The position numbers and the translations under genes were made by a program. The notes under the pieces are model-generated. The model made no database searches and had not been told where the DNA came from. It worked only from the letters and a program-made list of their open reading frames with translations. Below are positions 23,670-35,682 of a stretch of 64,000 bases of DNA, piece after piece. The stretch spans positions 9,407,001 to 9,471,000 of the forward strand of contig NC_071668.1 in assembly GCF_028554725.1 (NCBI RefSeq). Direction: 5' to 3'. Every line of letters begins with the position of its first letter. Positions within the stretch are counted from its first letter, which is position 1. Source of the stretch: Zeugodacus cucurbitae (Eukaryota > Arthropoda > Insecta > Diptera > Tephritidae).

Positions 23670-24400
23670 GTCAGATTCTTCTTCTTTGATCCTACAACTG
23701 TGGGTCGGTCTGGGCAGAGAAAATAAAACTTCGTCAGTTGCCTCTAGCCTTTGCGAAATCACGTGAGTTATACATTTTGAGTGCAGACAGGTCCCCTTCT
23801 GGTTCACTTGGTTCCTTCATTGGATGCGTTGGAGCTTCCGCTGTTCACCCATGGGTCTCCAATCGAAGAAGCTTTACGCTGGAGCATCATCTCCGCGTAG
23901 GACATGCCTTAACCTTAAGTTAACTTAAGTTATCAGATTCTACTTCTTTGATACTACAGCTATGGGTCGGTCTAGGCCGAGAACACAAAATTTCTTCAGC
24001 TGCCTCCATCCTTTGCGAAATCACACCAGTTATACATTCCAAGTGTAGACAGGTCCCCTTCTGGTTCACTTGCTTCCTTCATTGGATGCGTTGGAACTTC
24101 CGTTATTCACCCATGGGTCTCCAATCGAAGAAGCTTTACGCTGGAGCATCATCTCCGCGTCGACATGACCCAACCAGCGCTTTCTTTGGATTTTTATGCT
24201 ATTAACTATATCCATGTCACCAGCACATGGTTCCATCTTCTTTGGTACTCCTCGCTCATGCGGATGGCTCCAAAGATCTTGCGGAATACAGTTCATTCGA
24301 CTGCTCCAAGTTCTTTCCCATCCCTGTTTGCCATCGTCCAGACATTAGAATGTACTTTGGGAAGAAGAACGAAGTGTAATCTCAACAGGTCTGAGGGATG
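23670..24400 (-). mobile_element. RTE-like LINE 3' fragment with duplicated tail
   Basis: The minus strand reads RKIFGAIRMSEEYQRRWN, then DMDIVNSIKIQRKRWLGH, and after a frame slip GDLSTLGMYNWCDFAKDGGS. This is the same order of motifs as in the better LINE copy at 44515-45218 (RKIYGPQNIGNGEYRRRW, RLRWLGHVVRM and LGISNWRRTAKERDRW). Stops and frameshifts make it inactive. The last ~260 bp are present twice in tandem, beginning at 23672 and 23934, so the C-terminal tail was duplicated after insertion. The two tails differ at scattered sites, so the duplication is not recent. Confidence 0.7.
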
Positions 24401-26276
24401 CGTATTACACACGGGCTCAGGGCTGTTTATATTTTTAAATCAAAGTGCGTAGTTTTGAATATAATTATTGAAAAAGGCACATAACCTCAATCTGCAATGT
24501 ATAGTGGAAATGATCTGAAAATGTGAAATAGTGGTGCTAGATTTTGGGTTGGAATAGGAAGTTTAGCTGATCAAATGAGACTAATGAATCTACTATGTAG
24601 CTAGACTATGACAGAAATCATGAACTGATATAAGGACTAAGGTGGTCTATACCAAATTTCCATCGGGTCTTTATCTAGGTTTCGTTTAAAATGTAATGGT
24701 ATCAGTTATTAGCCTAAAAACGAAATTTGTTGCAAGTTTATTCTCTCCGTCAGCTGTTTGAGGGGGTTATTTTTGCAGCTCGAGGAACAAATTGCATTCT
24801 CATTCTATATGTTTATGTATGTATTAAATACAGAAACATCCCTGTTATTAATAAAGAAAGATTCGTTAGCGGTTTCCCCGATCCAAGATTGCTTCATTGC
24901 AATCAAAACAAGCTTTTGTCATCAATCTTAGAATCAAAATTAATGTCGCTTGAAAAAACTTTCGAATACTTTACCAAATACGCAACATTTCGAGGCTTAT
25001 CAACACTTGTTCATCAACAGATTTTCTTTCATTATCTTTTTTCATTTGGTGAATATTAAGACACATAGAAACATAAAAACACGCTAATCAAATCACAACA
25101 CTTTGCGTAAGCTTATAGAAAGAACTTTTAACTTCAGCAACTTCAACAACTTTGCTAATAAATATTTTCCAAGCTTATTTTTCTCGCCGTGATTTCTTTA
25201 TGCTGCTTTAGAACACTGGCTGTCAGCGAATAAATGCTAATGTTTGATTGTGTCAAAAGTTGTGTCAGTAATCCATCAATAAGACCGCCAAGCAAACATA
25301 CGCTCTGCATTCAAAGCGAGTGAACAAAGTGAAAGTTCAGGCAGCTAGAAGAAAGACAGCGGAGAAAAGAATTCTTTGTAACTGAGAAAGGAATTTTGTG
25401 TTGAAAGAAAGCTAAACTAACTAAACAAAGAAATTGTGAGCACGCAGCTGTCGGTAACTCCCCAACACAGACATTAATATACAACTAACCAGCTGTGCTT
25501 AAAACTTTTATTGCCGAGCCAAATAGTCATTGTGTACTCCAGTACTTACTCGGAAAAAAATAAATAAATATATTTTTCTACAACTCCTTGTAATCCTCAA
25601 CTCAACGCATATCCTGTCGAAACTCATAAAACGCACTCCAAAAACCACCCAAAAACTTACCGCATCTAATTTGAGTTTTTACTATTTTACTAATGCAAGC
25701 GCCGACTGCGTAATCACCGTAAGCCGCAGCTTAGCCGAGAATAACAAAAACTCATTCGCTGACTTATTTACTTTACACACATGCTGTGCTCCACCACTGT
25801 CTCTCATTTCAGCCATTTCAACACTTTCAAATGCGACTTAATGCCACGAAATAAGTTATTGCAGTTACCTGTCGGTGGGTAATACCAAAGCAAAGTTAAG
25901 CGTTCGTCTACCGCTCGTGTGCTCTTTCACTATTACCAACTCCCGGCCAAGTAGCAAATCCGTTTCGCCATTCGGCTAAGCTGAAGTTCTGCCCTGCAAC
26001 AACCGCAAAGCAATGTTGTATCGTCAACTCGCCGACGTAACTTCGCTTCGTGTCATTAACCAACGACCGACGACCAATGTGGCATTTAGGCTTTCGTGGC
26101 AAGAGTTGAAGCTTTAAAGTACTTGGGTGGACTGATAAGTTTTTTGATCGATGAGAAAAGCAATCCTATTCTAATGGTATAACTGTCCCTTTTTCAAAGC
26201 CTCTGTAACTTTCCCGTTATACTTTGCTATTAACTAATAATGTTTTAGAGGAATCAACTCTATAAAATTATAAAAA
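24401..26276. other. Unique DNA, no supported gene
   Basis: No gene was recognised. The 110-codon frame at 24727-25059 (+) reads like a protein in composition but has no motif I know. The region 25300-25440 is purine-rich and leader-like, but no promoter motif supports it. Confidence 0.4.
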
Positions 26277-26937
26277 ATAAATCTAAGATACTGACATACA
26301 TCTCAGAGATTAGTATACGTCTAAGATACAGGCATACATCTCAGAGACGAGCATAGATCTATGATACAGGCATCTGGTATAAATATTAGAGACTAGCATA
26401 TGTCTAAGAGACTAGCATAGATCTAACAGACCGGCATAAATATTAGAGACTATCATATATCTAAGAGACCGGCATAAATCTAAGATACAGGCATACATCT
26501 AAGAGACTGGTATAAATATTAGAGACTAGCATAGATATAAGATCCAGGCATACATCTAAGAGACTAGAATAAATATTAGACACTAGCATATGTCTAATAG
26601 GCTGGTATAGATCTAATAGACCGGCATAAATATTAGAGACTAGCATAGATCTCAGAGACTAGCATATATCTAAGAGGCCGGCATAAATCTAAGATACAGG
26701 CATACATCTAAAAGACTGGTATAAATACTAGAGACCAGCATAGGTCTAAGAGACTGGAATAATTCTAAGTGTCTGAAATATATCTAAGAGACTAGGATAG
26801 ATCAAGACACTGGCATATATCTGAGAGACTAGCATAAATTTAAAATACTAGCATTGATCTAAGAGACTGACATAAGTCGAAGAGACTGGAATTAAGCTAA
26901 GAGACTGGTATAAATCCAAAATACTGACATAATCAAA
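26277..26937. repeat. 19-bp minisatellite array
   Basis: Roughly 34 tandem units of 19 bp follow the pattern CTAAGAGACTAGCATAGAT, with frequent variants (ATTAGAGACT, CTAAGATACAGG, ACCGGCATAAAT). Variants alternate in short patterns, which suggests higher-order duplication of groups of units. Because 19 is not a multiple of three, the minus-strand frame across it cycles through different phases and shows a repeated LVSNIY peptide. That is a repeat artefact, not a protein. Confidence 0.93.
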
Positions 26938-29218
26938 TTGGTTGAACAACATAAAGGGTATCCACACAATCTCTTGGATTCAACTGCATGACTTTTTGTT
27001 CCTCTCATATAAACACTTCTTGACGAGAGAGGAGAGCTCAAACATAAAGGTAACTTTGTACTTCACAGCCCACCCTCGTACATCAGTACACTCATTCTGT
27101 ACTCCTTTTCAAACTTTCGAAGCTGCTACACACTTTGTATTACTCCCCAATGGTCGGTTTGGCAATAAAGCGAAAGTTGTCTAAACTTTCTAATGATTTT
27201 AATTTATTCTACAAATGTTGTTGCTATTGCGTTTTTTCTGTTGTTGTCTGTTAAGGCATGGAACAATTTAATTTGTCGAACAGATTGTGCTAATTTTATG
27301 GGGATTAATGTAGCATGGGATTTTTTCTATTTAATGGCAGTGATACCTATACATCCATTCCTATGGAGATAGTTAAATGAGGTTGGTCGGTACATCTTCG
27401 TTGGATGTAGTGGCAAGTGAGTTGTGTGTATAAATTAGTGATTTTATTAGCAAGTTTTTAAATGTTCCCTTAGAATTTAATTGCTTTATGTTACAATTGA
27501 TTTTACGAGACCAACAAATTTATGGTCAATTACCGGAAGCTAAGCTGTGTAATGTGTTTAATTTGCATGGATTTGCGTTAAATAGGGTTTTACATGTAAA
27601 TTTCTCAGGTAGTGTTAATTAAATGTGTCTCTTACGTTATTCACGTGACTTAAATTGTTTCTGTAAAGTACTAAAACTGTTCTGTTCATAAAACTCAATG
27701 ACCGATTGTGGATTAAAAGTTCATAGTAGTTTTGGAACCCATAATACATGTAGGAACCTTTCTTCGATAAGATCAACTTAACAATCGATCTGTCGCTCTA
27801 GTTGAAAGGTCGCTGAAGTTTTTTTTATAAAATCTTGTAATCCAATTAAAATATGACTATTTTTTAAAGTGAATAAACCCCTGATTTTTGATCACCTTTG
27901 ACTGGATGACGTAAATATCAAGTAAAGCTATACTGAATTGAATGTTTGGATTTGGAATTCAAAAAGTGTCACAGGATGAAAGTTAATGGGACCCAAAAAT
28001 AACCCGTTTTAATTTCCAGGTTTCAAAATTGGGGTTTATAGGTCTCTTTAGAAAATTTCGTTGTACTAATTTTTAGGATATACTACATGAAATATTCCGC
28101 TAATTCCAGACTAGGTCTTCACTTCTGGTTTAGCAACTCTTAATCGGATTTCGCCTTATCATAACACTTCATTGAAGTCTTCTAAGAGTCCAGCTGACAG
28201 TGAAATGTTATCAGCATTATTTTCTGCCTTAGAACTGGAACTGGGTTTCTTTAAAGGATAAATGAAAAAGTCTAAAGCCTGAGGGATTCTCTTTATTTTC
28301 ATCAAATCCTATGATGGTCATGGGGAGATCGAATGATATTCATTATGATCACGCGATGATCACACGATGGTCATGTGATCATTATATGATATTTCGTCTA
28401 TATCAAAAAGTTGTCTTACGAAAAGAATTTACTTACTTTAAACTGAATTAGTAAGAGAATCATTATTCAAATACATACTTTTCCCCGAATTCTCTGTTTA
28501 TTACCCCTGCTAAGAAAGTGAAACTCTGACAATCAACGCTCAACAACTTCCGTATGCTTACTCACTGCAGTCTTAACAACAATTTGTTTGACAATTCATC
28601 CGGATCTATAACGAAGAATTATTTCCGGTATAAAACAATTATGTCAAATACCGCATAAATATGAATTTCACTGTATGTGAGTATAGAAGAATATGAAAAC
28701 ATACGGAAATGAGGCCAACAATTTTGAAATTGAGAGTCATTTGGAGAGATGCTGTAGAAAAGGAAGAAAAAAAACAGGCTTTGTGTAGGGATTTTAAATT
28801 ATAGAAAATATGTGATCAACAATTTGCTAAGTAATGCTAGCGTATGTATGTATGTGACTATGTGAAAGTTGACAACTTGACTAAAATGCTTGGAAAGCCA
28901 AGTTAAGCCAAGGAATACTAATGCAATGAGGTATTTCTAGATTTCTTCGTATGTGTGCCTGTGTGTTATGAGAACATTTTAAAAAAGAAATGAAATACCA
29001 ACTGTACTAATGGGAATGTGAAAAAAGGTCGCTTTGGCGCAAAACCAACAAAAAATGTGTGGCTGAAAACCTCAACTAAGAGAATTAAGGATAAGACCAT
29101 GAGTGGCAAAAAGCGAACCGACCAACGGCCAACGGTAAAAGGCGAAATGTGAAATGTGGAGGAAATTGCTGGGAAAGGTGTTGAGTTGGTGAGGCAATGG
29201 ACATAAGCATAGGTGGAA
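26938..29218. other. Unique DNA, no supported gene
   Basis: No gene was recognised. A cluster of GATCA words lies at 28340-28385. Confidence 0.45.
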
Positions 29219-29625
29219 GTGTTGGTGACAACAACAATAACAACAACAACACAAACACCGAAAACAACAACTGCATATCAGACTAAAATAGTTGTGAAAA
29301 ACAACAACAGAAACCGTTACAACAATTACAACAAAAATAACATTTATAGCAATCACAACAACAACAAAAGCAATCATTAAACACTACTGGAACACTACTA
29401 ACATACATAACAACAACAACAATAATAATAAATATACAACTATCACTTATGCATGGAAAGCAACAACAATCACAGCAAATCCTAAACACATATGATAACA
29501 CAACAACAAAAATAATAACAAAAAATGAGTACAACAACAAAAAAACTACTGTGAATAACTAATGTAAGGAAAAGCAACAACTACAAGTACAATAAAAACA
29601 AAATTCACATGTAAGATAAAACAAC
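29219..29625. repeat. CAA/ACAAC-rich low-complexity block
   Basis: The plus strand is dominated by CAACAA runs, some with AATAAT. The minus-strand open frames here read as valine, cysteine and phenylalanine runs and are artefacts of the GTT repeats. Such CAA-rich stretches are common in fly non-coding DNA. Confidence 0.8.
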
Positions 29626-29873
29626 AACAACAACTGTGTTAGCGGAGAATGAGAGTGTTGAGTAAAAGGAAAACACATGTAATGCGGCATGACAACTGTA
29701 AATGCCGACAGTGTAAGAGGATGGCGATGCCGACGAGTCAACGAAAGGACCAAATGCAATAGTAACGGTGACGTGCCGCCTGCAGATGATGATAATGAGG
29801 TTAGGTTAGTGGAAAAACGCTGCTGCCAATGATGATAAAGCTGACGATGAGTGCAAGTGTTTAGAACAAAAAT

Positions 29874-31022
29874 AAAACAAGTAAGGAAGGGTTAATTTCG
29901 GGTGCAACCGAACATTTTATACTCTCGCAATTTATATATTTAACTTTATTTATATTATATAATACACAATTTGACCCACATATTCGTATAAGTTGGACAC
30001 CATAATATTAGGTTAGAAGCACCGAGGTCCTCGTGTTCGATATATGGGGCCTTAAAAACCTATGGTCCGATTTCGGCGATTTTTAGAATGGGGCTGCCAC
30101 ACTATTAATATAGTTTTTGTGCAAAGTTCTGCACCGATATCTTTACTAGTGCTTACTTTATATATTGTAAAGTAAACGATTCAGATTGTCTTCAAAGTTC
30201 TGGTATATAGGAAGTAGGCGTGGTTGTGAACCGATTTGGCCTATTTTCACAACATATCATTGACTATTACAAACCAAGTTTCATTAAAATCGGTCAAGTA
30301 GTTCCTGAGATATGGTTTTTGACCCATAAGTGGGCGACGCCACGCCCATTTTCCATTTTGTAAAAAAATCTGAGTGCAGCTTTCATCTGCCATTTCTTAT
30401 GTGAAATTTAGTGTTCCTGACGTTTTTCGTTAGTGAGTTAACCCACTTTTAGTAATTTTCAACCTAACCTTTGCATGGGAGGTGGGCGTGGTTATTATCC
30501 GATTTCTTTCATTTTTGGACTGTATTAAGAAGTGGCTAAAAAAACGACTGCAGAAAGTTTGGTTTATATAGCTTTATTGGTTTGCGAGATATGTACAAAA
30601 AACTTAGTAGGGGCGGGGTCACGCCCACTTCCCCAAAAAAATTACATCCAAATATGCCCCTTCATATTACGATCCTTCATACCAAATTTTATTTCCATAG
30701 CTTTATTTATGGCACTTTATGTGTTTTCGGTTGTCGCCATTTTGTGGGCGTGGCAGTGGTCCGATTTTGCTTTGAAAGCAACCTTCCCATGGCGCCAAGA
30801 AATAAGTGTGCCAAGTTTCATTAAGATATCTTAATTTTTACTCAAGTTACAGCTTGCACAGACGGACGGACAGACAGACATTCGGATTTGAACTCCACTC
30901 TTCACCCTGATCACTTTGGTAACCCTAATCTAACTCGTTTAGTTTTGGGTGTTACAAACAACCGTTATGTGAACAAAACTATAATACTCTCTTTAGCAAC
31001 ATTTGTTGCGAGGGTATAAAAA
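29874..31022 (-). mobile_element. DINE-1-like non-autonomous element, copy 4
   Basis: This copy is inverted relative to the others. Its 5' subterminal repeat is TTGCGAGGGTATA at 31006-31018 (one base off) and its 3' partner is TATACTCTCGCAA at 29918-29930. The stem-loop near the 3' end is TTCGG-GTGCAA-CCGAA at 29898-29913. The GTCY tract appears as GACR repeats at 30859-30880. GC boxes (GGGCGTGG type) recur near 30340, 30485, 30625 and 30750. It is the most complete of the shorter copies. Confidence 0.7.
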
Positions 31023-33281
31023 GATAAAAACCGGTTATTGGTGGACCAACATAATGATTGCAGTGGCTGACAATGATGAGTCCATGGAATTCAACGAAGA
31101 TTCTGATGAAGAGAGACATACTCAGTTGGCCTGATGATAATTCAAATAACTAAAATTGTTGTTGTTGTTGCTGTAGAAAATAAGCTGGCATTGAATTTGT
31201 GCCACACTCGGTACTCTGGGGCAGGGTGACACCCAAGTAGAGTTTGCTGCTAAATTTCGCACTCACACATGCAACTTGCCTGGGATTCAGCTAAATGTGG
31301 ATCGGAAGTGTACGCAAAGGATATTGCTGTAAAATGTATGAAAGGAAAAGGATAATGTTTGGCATATTGGCGACAAACACACACACGCACTCTTTCATAT
31401 GTATGAGTACATGCGAAACGGTAAATGGGACATATCACAAAAGTAGCAAACTTTGAAAGTGGAAACTTACGACGCGACGCTGAGTGGTGGCATTCAACCA
31501 GTTCGGTTTATAATGCCAAGAGTCGTGTGTGAGTGTGTGCGCTTACATGTGTTAGCCGACTGGTAGCAGTGGTATGTCTCGTCATTTCGAAGTGCTGCCG
31601 TGCAGAAAAGTAGCTTTTAAAAACGGTATCCTAATGCGTGCTCCCAGTGTTTTTGCAGTGTTGCTGTTGTTGTTGCGTGGAGTCGTGTGTGTTTATTCAG
31701 CTGTGTGTTAATTTCATTTTACATTTCCTGTCTCGTCGGCGAATGCTGATGAGCGGCGGTAGATACAGCAGCAGTAGCAGCTCAAGCGACACGTAGTAGC
31801 ACATTTCCTTCTTCTTGTTTTTGTTGTTGTTGTTAGATTCAAAAAGTTAGCACTTCGGCAGACTGTTGCTGGTTGCCGCTTTGCGTTTAACTTTAGTTGA
31901 AGTTGCTGTTAGTGTTGTTGTTGCCATGGCATTGAGTTGGTTGTTGTATGCTTTACAACTTCAATTTTTGTTGTACTTGTTGTTGCTTTTTCTCTTTTTT
32001 CTAGCTGTCGGTGACGATGATGAGGATAATGTGTTTTGACTTATGACTGTAAACATGCGTGGATACACTTCCTACATACATATACGTATTAACATAACAA
32101 CAACAATGCACTAGATACTTTTACTTAGACCCATACACTCTCATTAGTCCACACTTTTTGCGCTTTTTTGACACACACTCCTTTACTCCTTTATTTTATT
32201 CAAATCTTAGTTTGCTGCTGCATTCAGTTGCCTGCCCTCTCGCCCTCTGATTTTTCTCACACTCTCTCGCCGTTCGGTTGCAAAGTAGCTTAAAAAGTTA
32301 GCTTATTTGTGTACGAGTTGAAGTTGACAGCCGACACAGTTACCAAGTCTCTTCACTTCGCCAATTAGAAAGGAGTTAATTTTTATAGTGAAGTTGACGC
32401 TACGTAGAGGCGCCTTTTCGAGTTGACATTTGTTTGTTGCTGTAATTCGAAGGTAAAAGGAGTGTTGTGCTATTTATTAGCTGGTGTCTTTATTCTTCAT
32501 ATGTGATGCTTAATATCTGGGTGTTGTGAGGAAAATGAAAATTCCGGAATTGGAACCTTTGGGTTTTTGTGCAACAGTTTTTCTATTCTTCAATCAATCC
32601 TTGAGCACAGTGGTAACAATATGAAATCGGAATTTGTCATGTTCAGATTGGTCCTTTTAATACTTTCGTATTATCCCCCTGAGAATATGCTTGAAACTGA
32701 AATAAACCGAGGTTAGTGACTTATAAATGGAATATTTTATGGTCTCTGAATTTCTAATTCCATTCATACCTATTTCATTGCTGTCGATTTGACCATGAAA
32801 ATCTCGCTAGAATTAGGCTAATAACTCGAAATGCTCAAACGTATTGTTTCAAAGCTTTTCTGACCTTAAAACTAAACCATCAGCCCTTGATTAAGAAAGC
32901 CAAGGTCTTTTTGAAGTATCTATAATCGAGTAATAGCTATACGTAGCCATTAGCCGCGTTTGGTGTTCCCAGCAGAACTCAGAAACTTGGTGAGACTTCT
33001 AATAGCACTCTTTTTCTCTATCTCTCTTTATATAGTATTTAGCTGCTTACATTTTCATTGATTAGTTCTGTTATCACCTCTGAAATTTCCGTTGAGTTCA
33101 CTCTAGCTCATCAGACGTTTCCTGGTTTCTTTCGTTCCACTAAGATTTCCTAAGTTGGAGAGGCATGCCCATTCCTGGTTAAACACCTGCTGGTACTGCA
33201 TTATATGTCTTCCGAACTCGTTATTCTGTAGCCACCGAGATGGTAGCTTATGCATAATGTAGGTCTATAATTATATATGGA
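31023..33281. other. Unique DNA, partly GC-richer; possible regulatory stretch
   Basis: The stretch 31450-32420 has higher GC, GTTGTT runs and leader-like sequence, and resembles fly promoter or UTR DNA. No initiator, donor or coding frame could be fixed. The rest is ordinary AT-rich DNA. Confidence 0.3.
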
Positions 33282-34590
33282 CTAGCAGACCCGGCCACAC
33301 GTTTTTGTGGCTAAGGTATAAATTAAATTAGTAAGTCTTTCAATGCAGAGAAAAAATTCTTACGCATAAAGACGAAAACGTTATAGCCGATAAATTTTAA
33401 AATGATTGTGTGTTAAGCGTAAATCATCATAATTTGTAAAACTTTGATTTTTTTAATCGTATATTGGAGAAAGTCACAAATAACCAAATTTCAAAGTTGG
33501 CTTTATCTTGGCTTTAGTGACGATATTGATTACCTTCTTCACAGCCAGTCTTGTTCTTTTGCAAAGTTTGATGTTGATTTATATTACGCAGCATGATGAC
33601 AACTCACACTACTTTTAATTGCAAGTGAGTAGGGATAGTCCAGCATTTTAAAATAGTCTGTGGGATAACTGAATACGTCATCCTAGTTTGTAGCTGTGTC
33701 AACTCTCCTTTAACGAAATTCTAAATTGTCGCATTAAGATCAAAGAGATCCTTGTTTTTTTACCACCAATGTAGGTCATTCAATCAGCCATTTATGTTAT
33801 TATATTATGGTTTCATGTCAGGAAAAACACGATGAATAAGCTCCTCTTTCGAGGCCATGAAGTGACAGAAACCCGTTAAATATGTTATTAATCCATCGAG
33901 GTGTCAACTGCGTCGCTACCATTTTCAATTATTTCTACAATTGCAGTATGATACGATATTGTTGGAAAAACACTCATATGTTATTTGTTAATTGGCGATT
34001 CTTTATGTGTCGCCACAAATTAGATGATTTTAGGAATGTGATTAGTTCGGCAGCAACAGTTGTTGCCAAAAGAATCATGGCTTCACCAAAAATATTTTCG
34101 TTGTCGAGTAAATCTTTTAAAGTCCTGTGCAGTACCTCCAGCGACTTGAATATCTGGAAAATCAAAGCAACAATGACAACTTTCAAAATATTATTATTTT
34201 TTGTTTTTTTTTTTTTTTTTTTTTAATTTTGTTGTCAATTCAAATAAAATCATCTTCTTGTTATCTTCCTCACAATTTTTCGATATATACTTACTTTCTA
34301 ATCCTTCCCTGGCCTTCCATAAATATTTCGAAACTAAAATTAGCCAGATCGGTTTGGCCCTTCTCGAATTTTTTCGAGACTAACGACTTAAATTGTTTGT
34401 ATGGGTGATTAGAAAATTGTGGATTTAAGACTTTTTCAGGCAATTTTTTTAATTTTTCTCACCATAAGAACCATCGCGGTACCTCTAAAAACATTCTAAA
34501 CAAAGAATTTGCGAAATCGGTTCAACGGTTCAACGGTTCTCGAGTTATTCGCTTAGCAACACATTTTGCGATTCATTTTTATATTATAGA
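33282..34590 (-). mobile_element. Helitron, internally deleted, both ends present
   Basis: On the minus strand the element starts TCTATAATATAAAAATGAAT (34590 downward) and ends CTAG (33285-33282). A hairpin, GCCACA-AAAACG-TGTGGC (33311-33294), lies 8 nt before the CTAG. A host A precedes the TC and a host T follows the CTAG. A TC start, a 3' hairpin, a CTRR end and A-T insertion are the Helitron diagnostics. Inside, the minus strand keeps broken PIF1-like helicase pieces: VLHRTLKDLLDNENIFG with AMILLA and LKSSNLWRHIKNRQLTNN (34186-33974), and VVIMLRNINQ (about 33600). The GDFRQ-type helicase motif expected after AMILLA is deleted. At 1.3 kb, with no Rep domain seen, it is non-autonomous. Confidence 0.88.
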
Positions 34591-35463
34591 TTTATTTCAC
34601 TAACTCGGCAGAGCCTCCACAACGAATATTGTTTTTACCATATTCTGATGAGTGTATTAGTTCCAACGTGTTGAGGGTCTTATAAAATGATATACGCTTC
34701 ATCGATCGAGTTGTTAATTAGAGTAATTCATGGAACCTATTAAAAATAGGTCGAATTACCACCACCGAAAATCGTATCTTCTGAATTCTAACATAATCTA
34801 ATAATATATAAAACATTTTGAAAACTCTTTTAACTAAATCTTTCTGGCTATGAAGTTGGTGAGGAATACCAGATAAGTAGGGATATCATCCCTATTACTT
34901 GATGGATATACTATAGAACATTGAACAGTGAGAAATTTATGCTTTCCATGTAATCCAAACTTTAACTGACATCTCTCGTGGTCTTATTTCTAATAGCTTT
35001 CCACCCGGTAATATTAACCATCTACCTTAAAAAACTCCGTTGCCTTTTTCTTCGGTGTTCTGGTATTTTAGTATTATTCTTCAAGTCTAAAATCATCTAG
35101 AAATTGTGGAACGATTCCTAAAAGCAAGAAGCAAGTGTTAAAATCATTTCCAATAGGTCCATAGTTTCTTTGGACGCGTTATTTCTTTCATTTCTAATTT
35201 TTATCTCCACATATCGGCTGTACAGTATGTCCACGGGGGCAATTCACCGACTGAACCAATAAGGAACCTGATGTATTGGTAATAATATACATATTGCTAT
35301 CATGGTTCTTCAACCATAGGTTTATTCTTATACTTTAAAGTATAAGAAGTAATGAAGTTCTTACTTTACGCTCATATCTTCATTTATTTTACAAAGCGCC
35401 ATTGGCTACAACTGATCTCCTCAGGCGAAAAAGTTAATGAATGCGTGGTTTTAAGATATAAAT
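34591..35463. other. Unique AT-rich DNA
   Basis: No gene was recognised. Confidence 0.45.
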
Positions 35464-35682
35464 ATGTTCGTATTTAATAAAGGAAGCACCTTAAAAATAG
35501 CAACAGCTCCATATAAAGACACCAGCAAGCCACCAGTCACCACTCAACCGCACACTTACATACAGCCTGAGACTGATTCTGAGAGCGACGACGCGCTGTG
35601 CGCCCAAATTCCTCAACAAAAATACAAAGGATCTCTGCTTATCAATGAACTAAGTGAAAGCACTTTTGACTTAATAAGCTAA
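35464..35682 (+). CDS. Hypothetical 72-residue protein
   Basis: I do not recognise this ORF. It starts at an ATG nine bases after an in-frame TAA, so the start is bounded, and runs 72 codons. It is not low-complexity. It has a basic, threonine- and proline-rich N-terminal half, an acidic stretch (ETDSESDD near residues 36-43) and a C-terminal KYKGSLLINELSESTFDLIS. Codons in the acidic stretch end mostly in G or C, unlike the AT-rich surroundings, which favours real coding. A possible acceptor (CTGATCTCCTCAG) lies about 50 bp upstream, so it could be a 3' exon. No signal peptide or membrane segment is seen. It may also be chance. Confidence 0.3.
   Translation: MFVFNKGSTLKIATAPYKDTSKPPVTTQPHTYIQPETDSESDDALCAQIPQQKYKGSLLINELSESTFDLIS

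Noticed and set aside
26461..26646. Repetitive LVSNIY peptide on the minus strand
   Set aside because: It comes from the 19-bp minisatellite. It is not a protein repeat under selection, because 19 is not a multiple of three.
29072..29540. Valine-, cysteine- and phenylalanine-rich minus-strand ORFs
   Set aside because: They follow the CAA/GTT repeat and vanish where the repeat stops.
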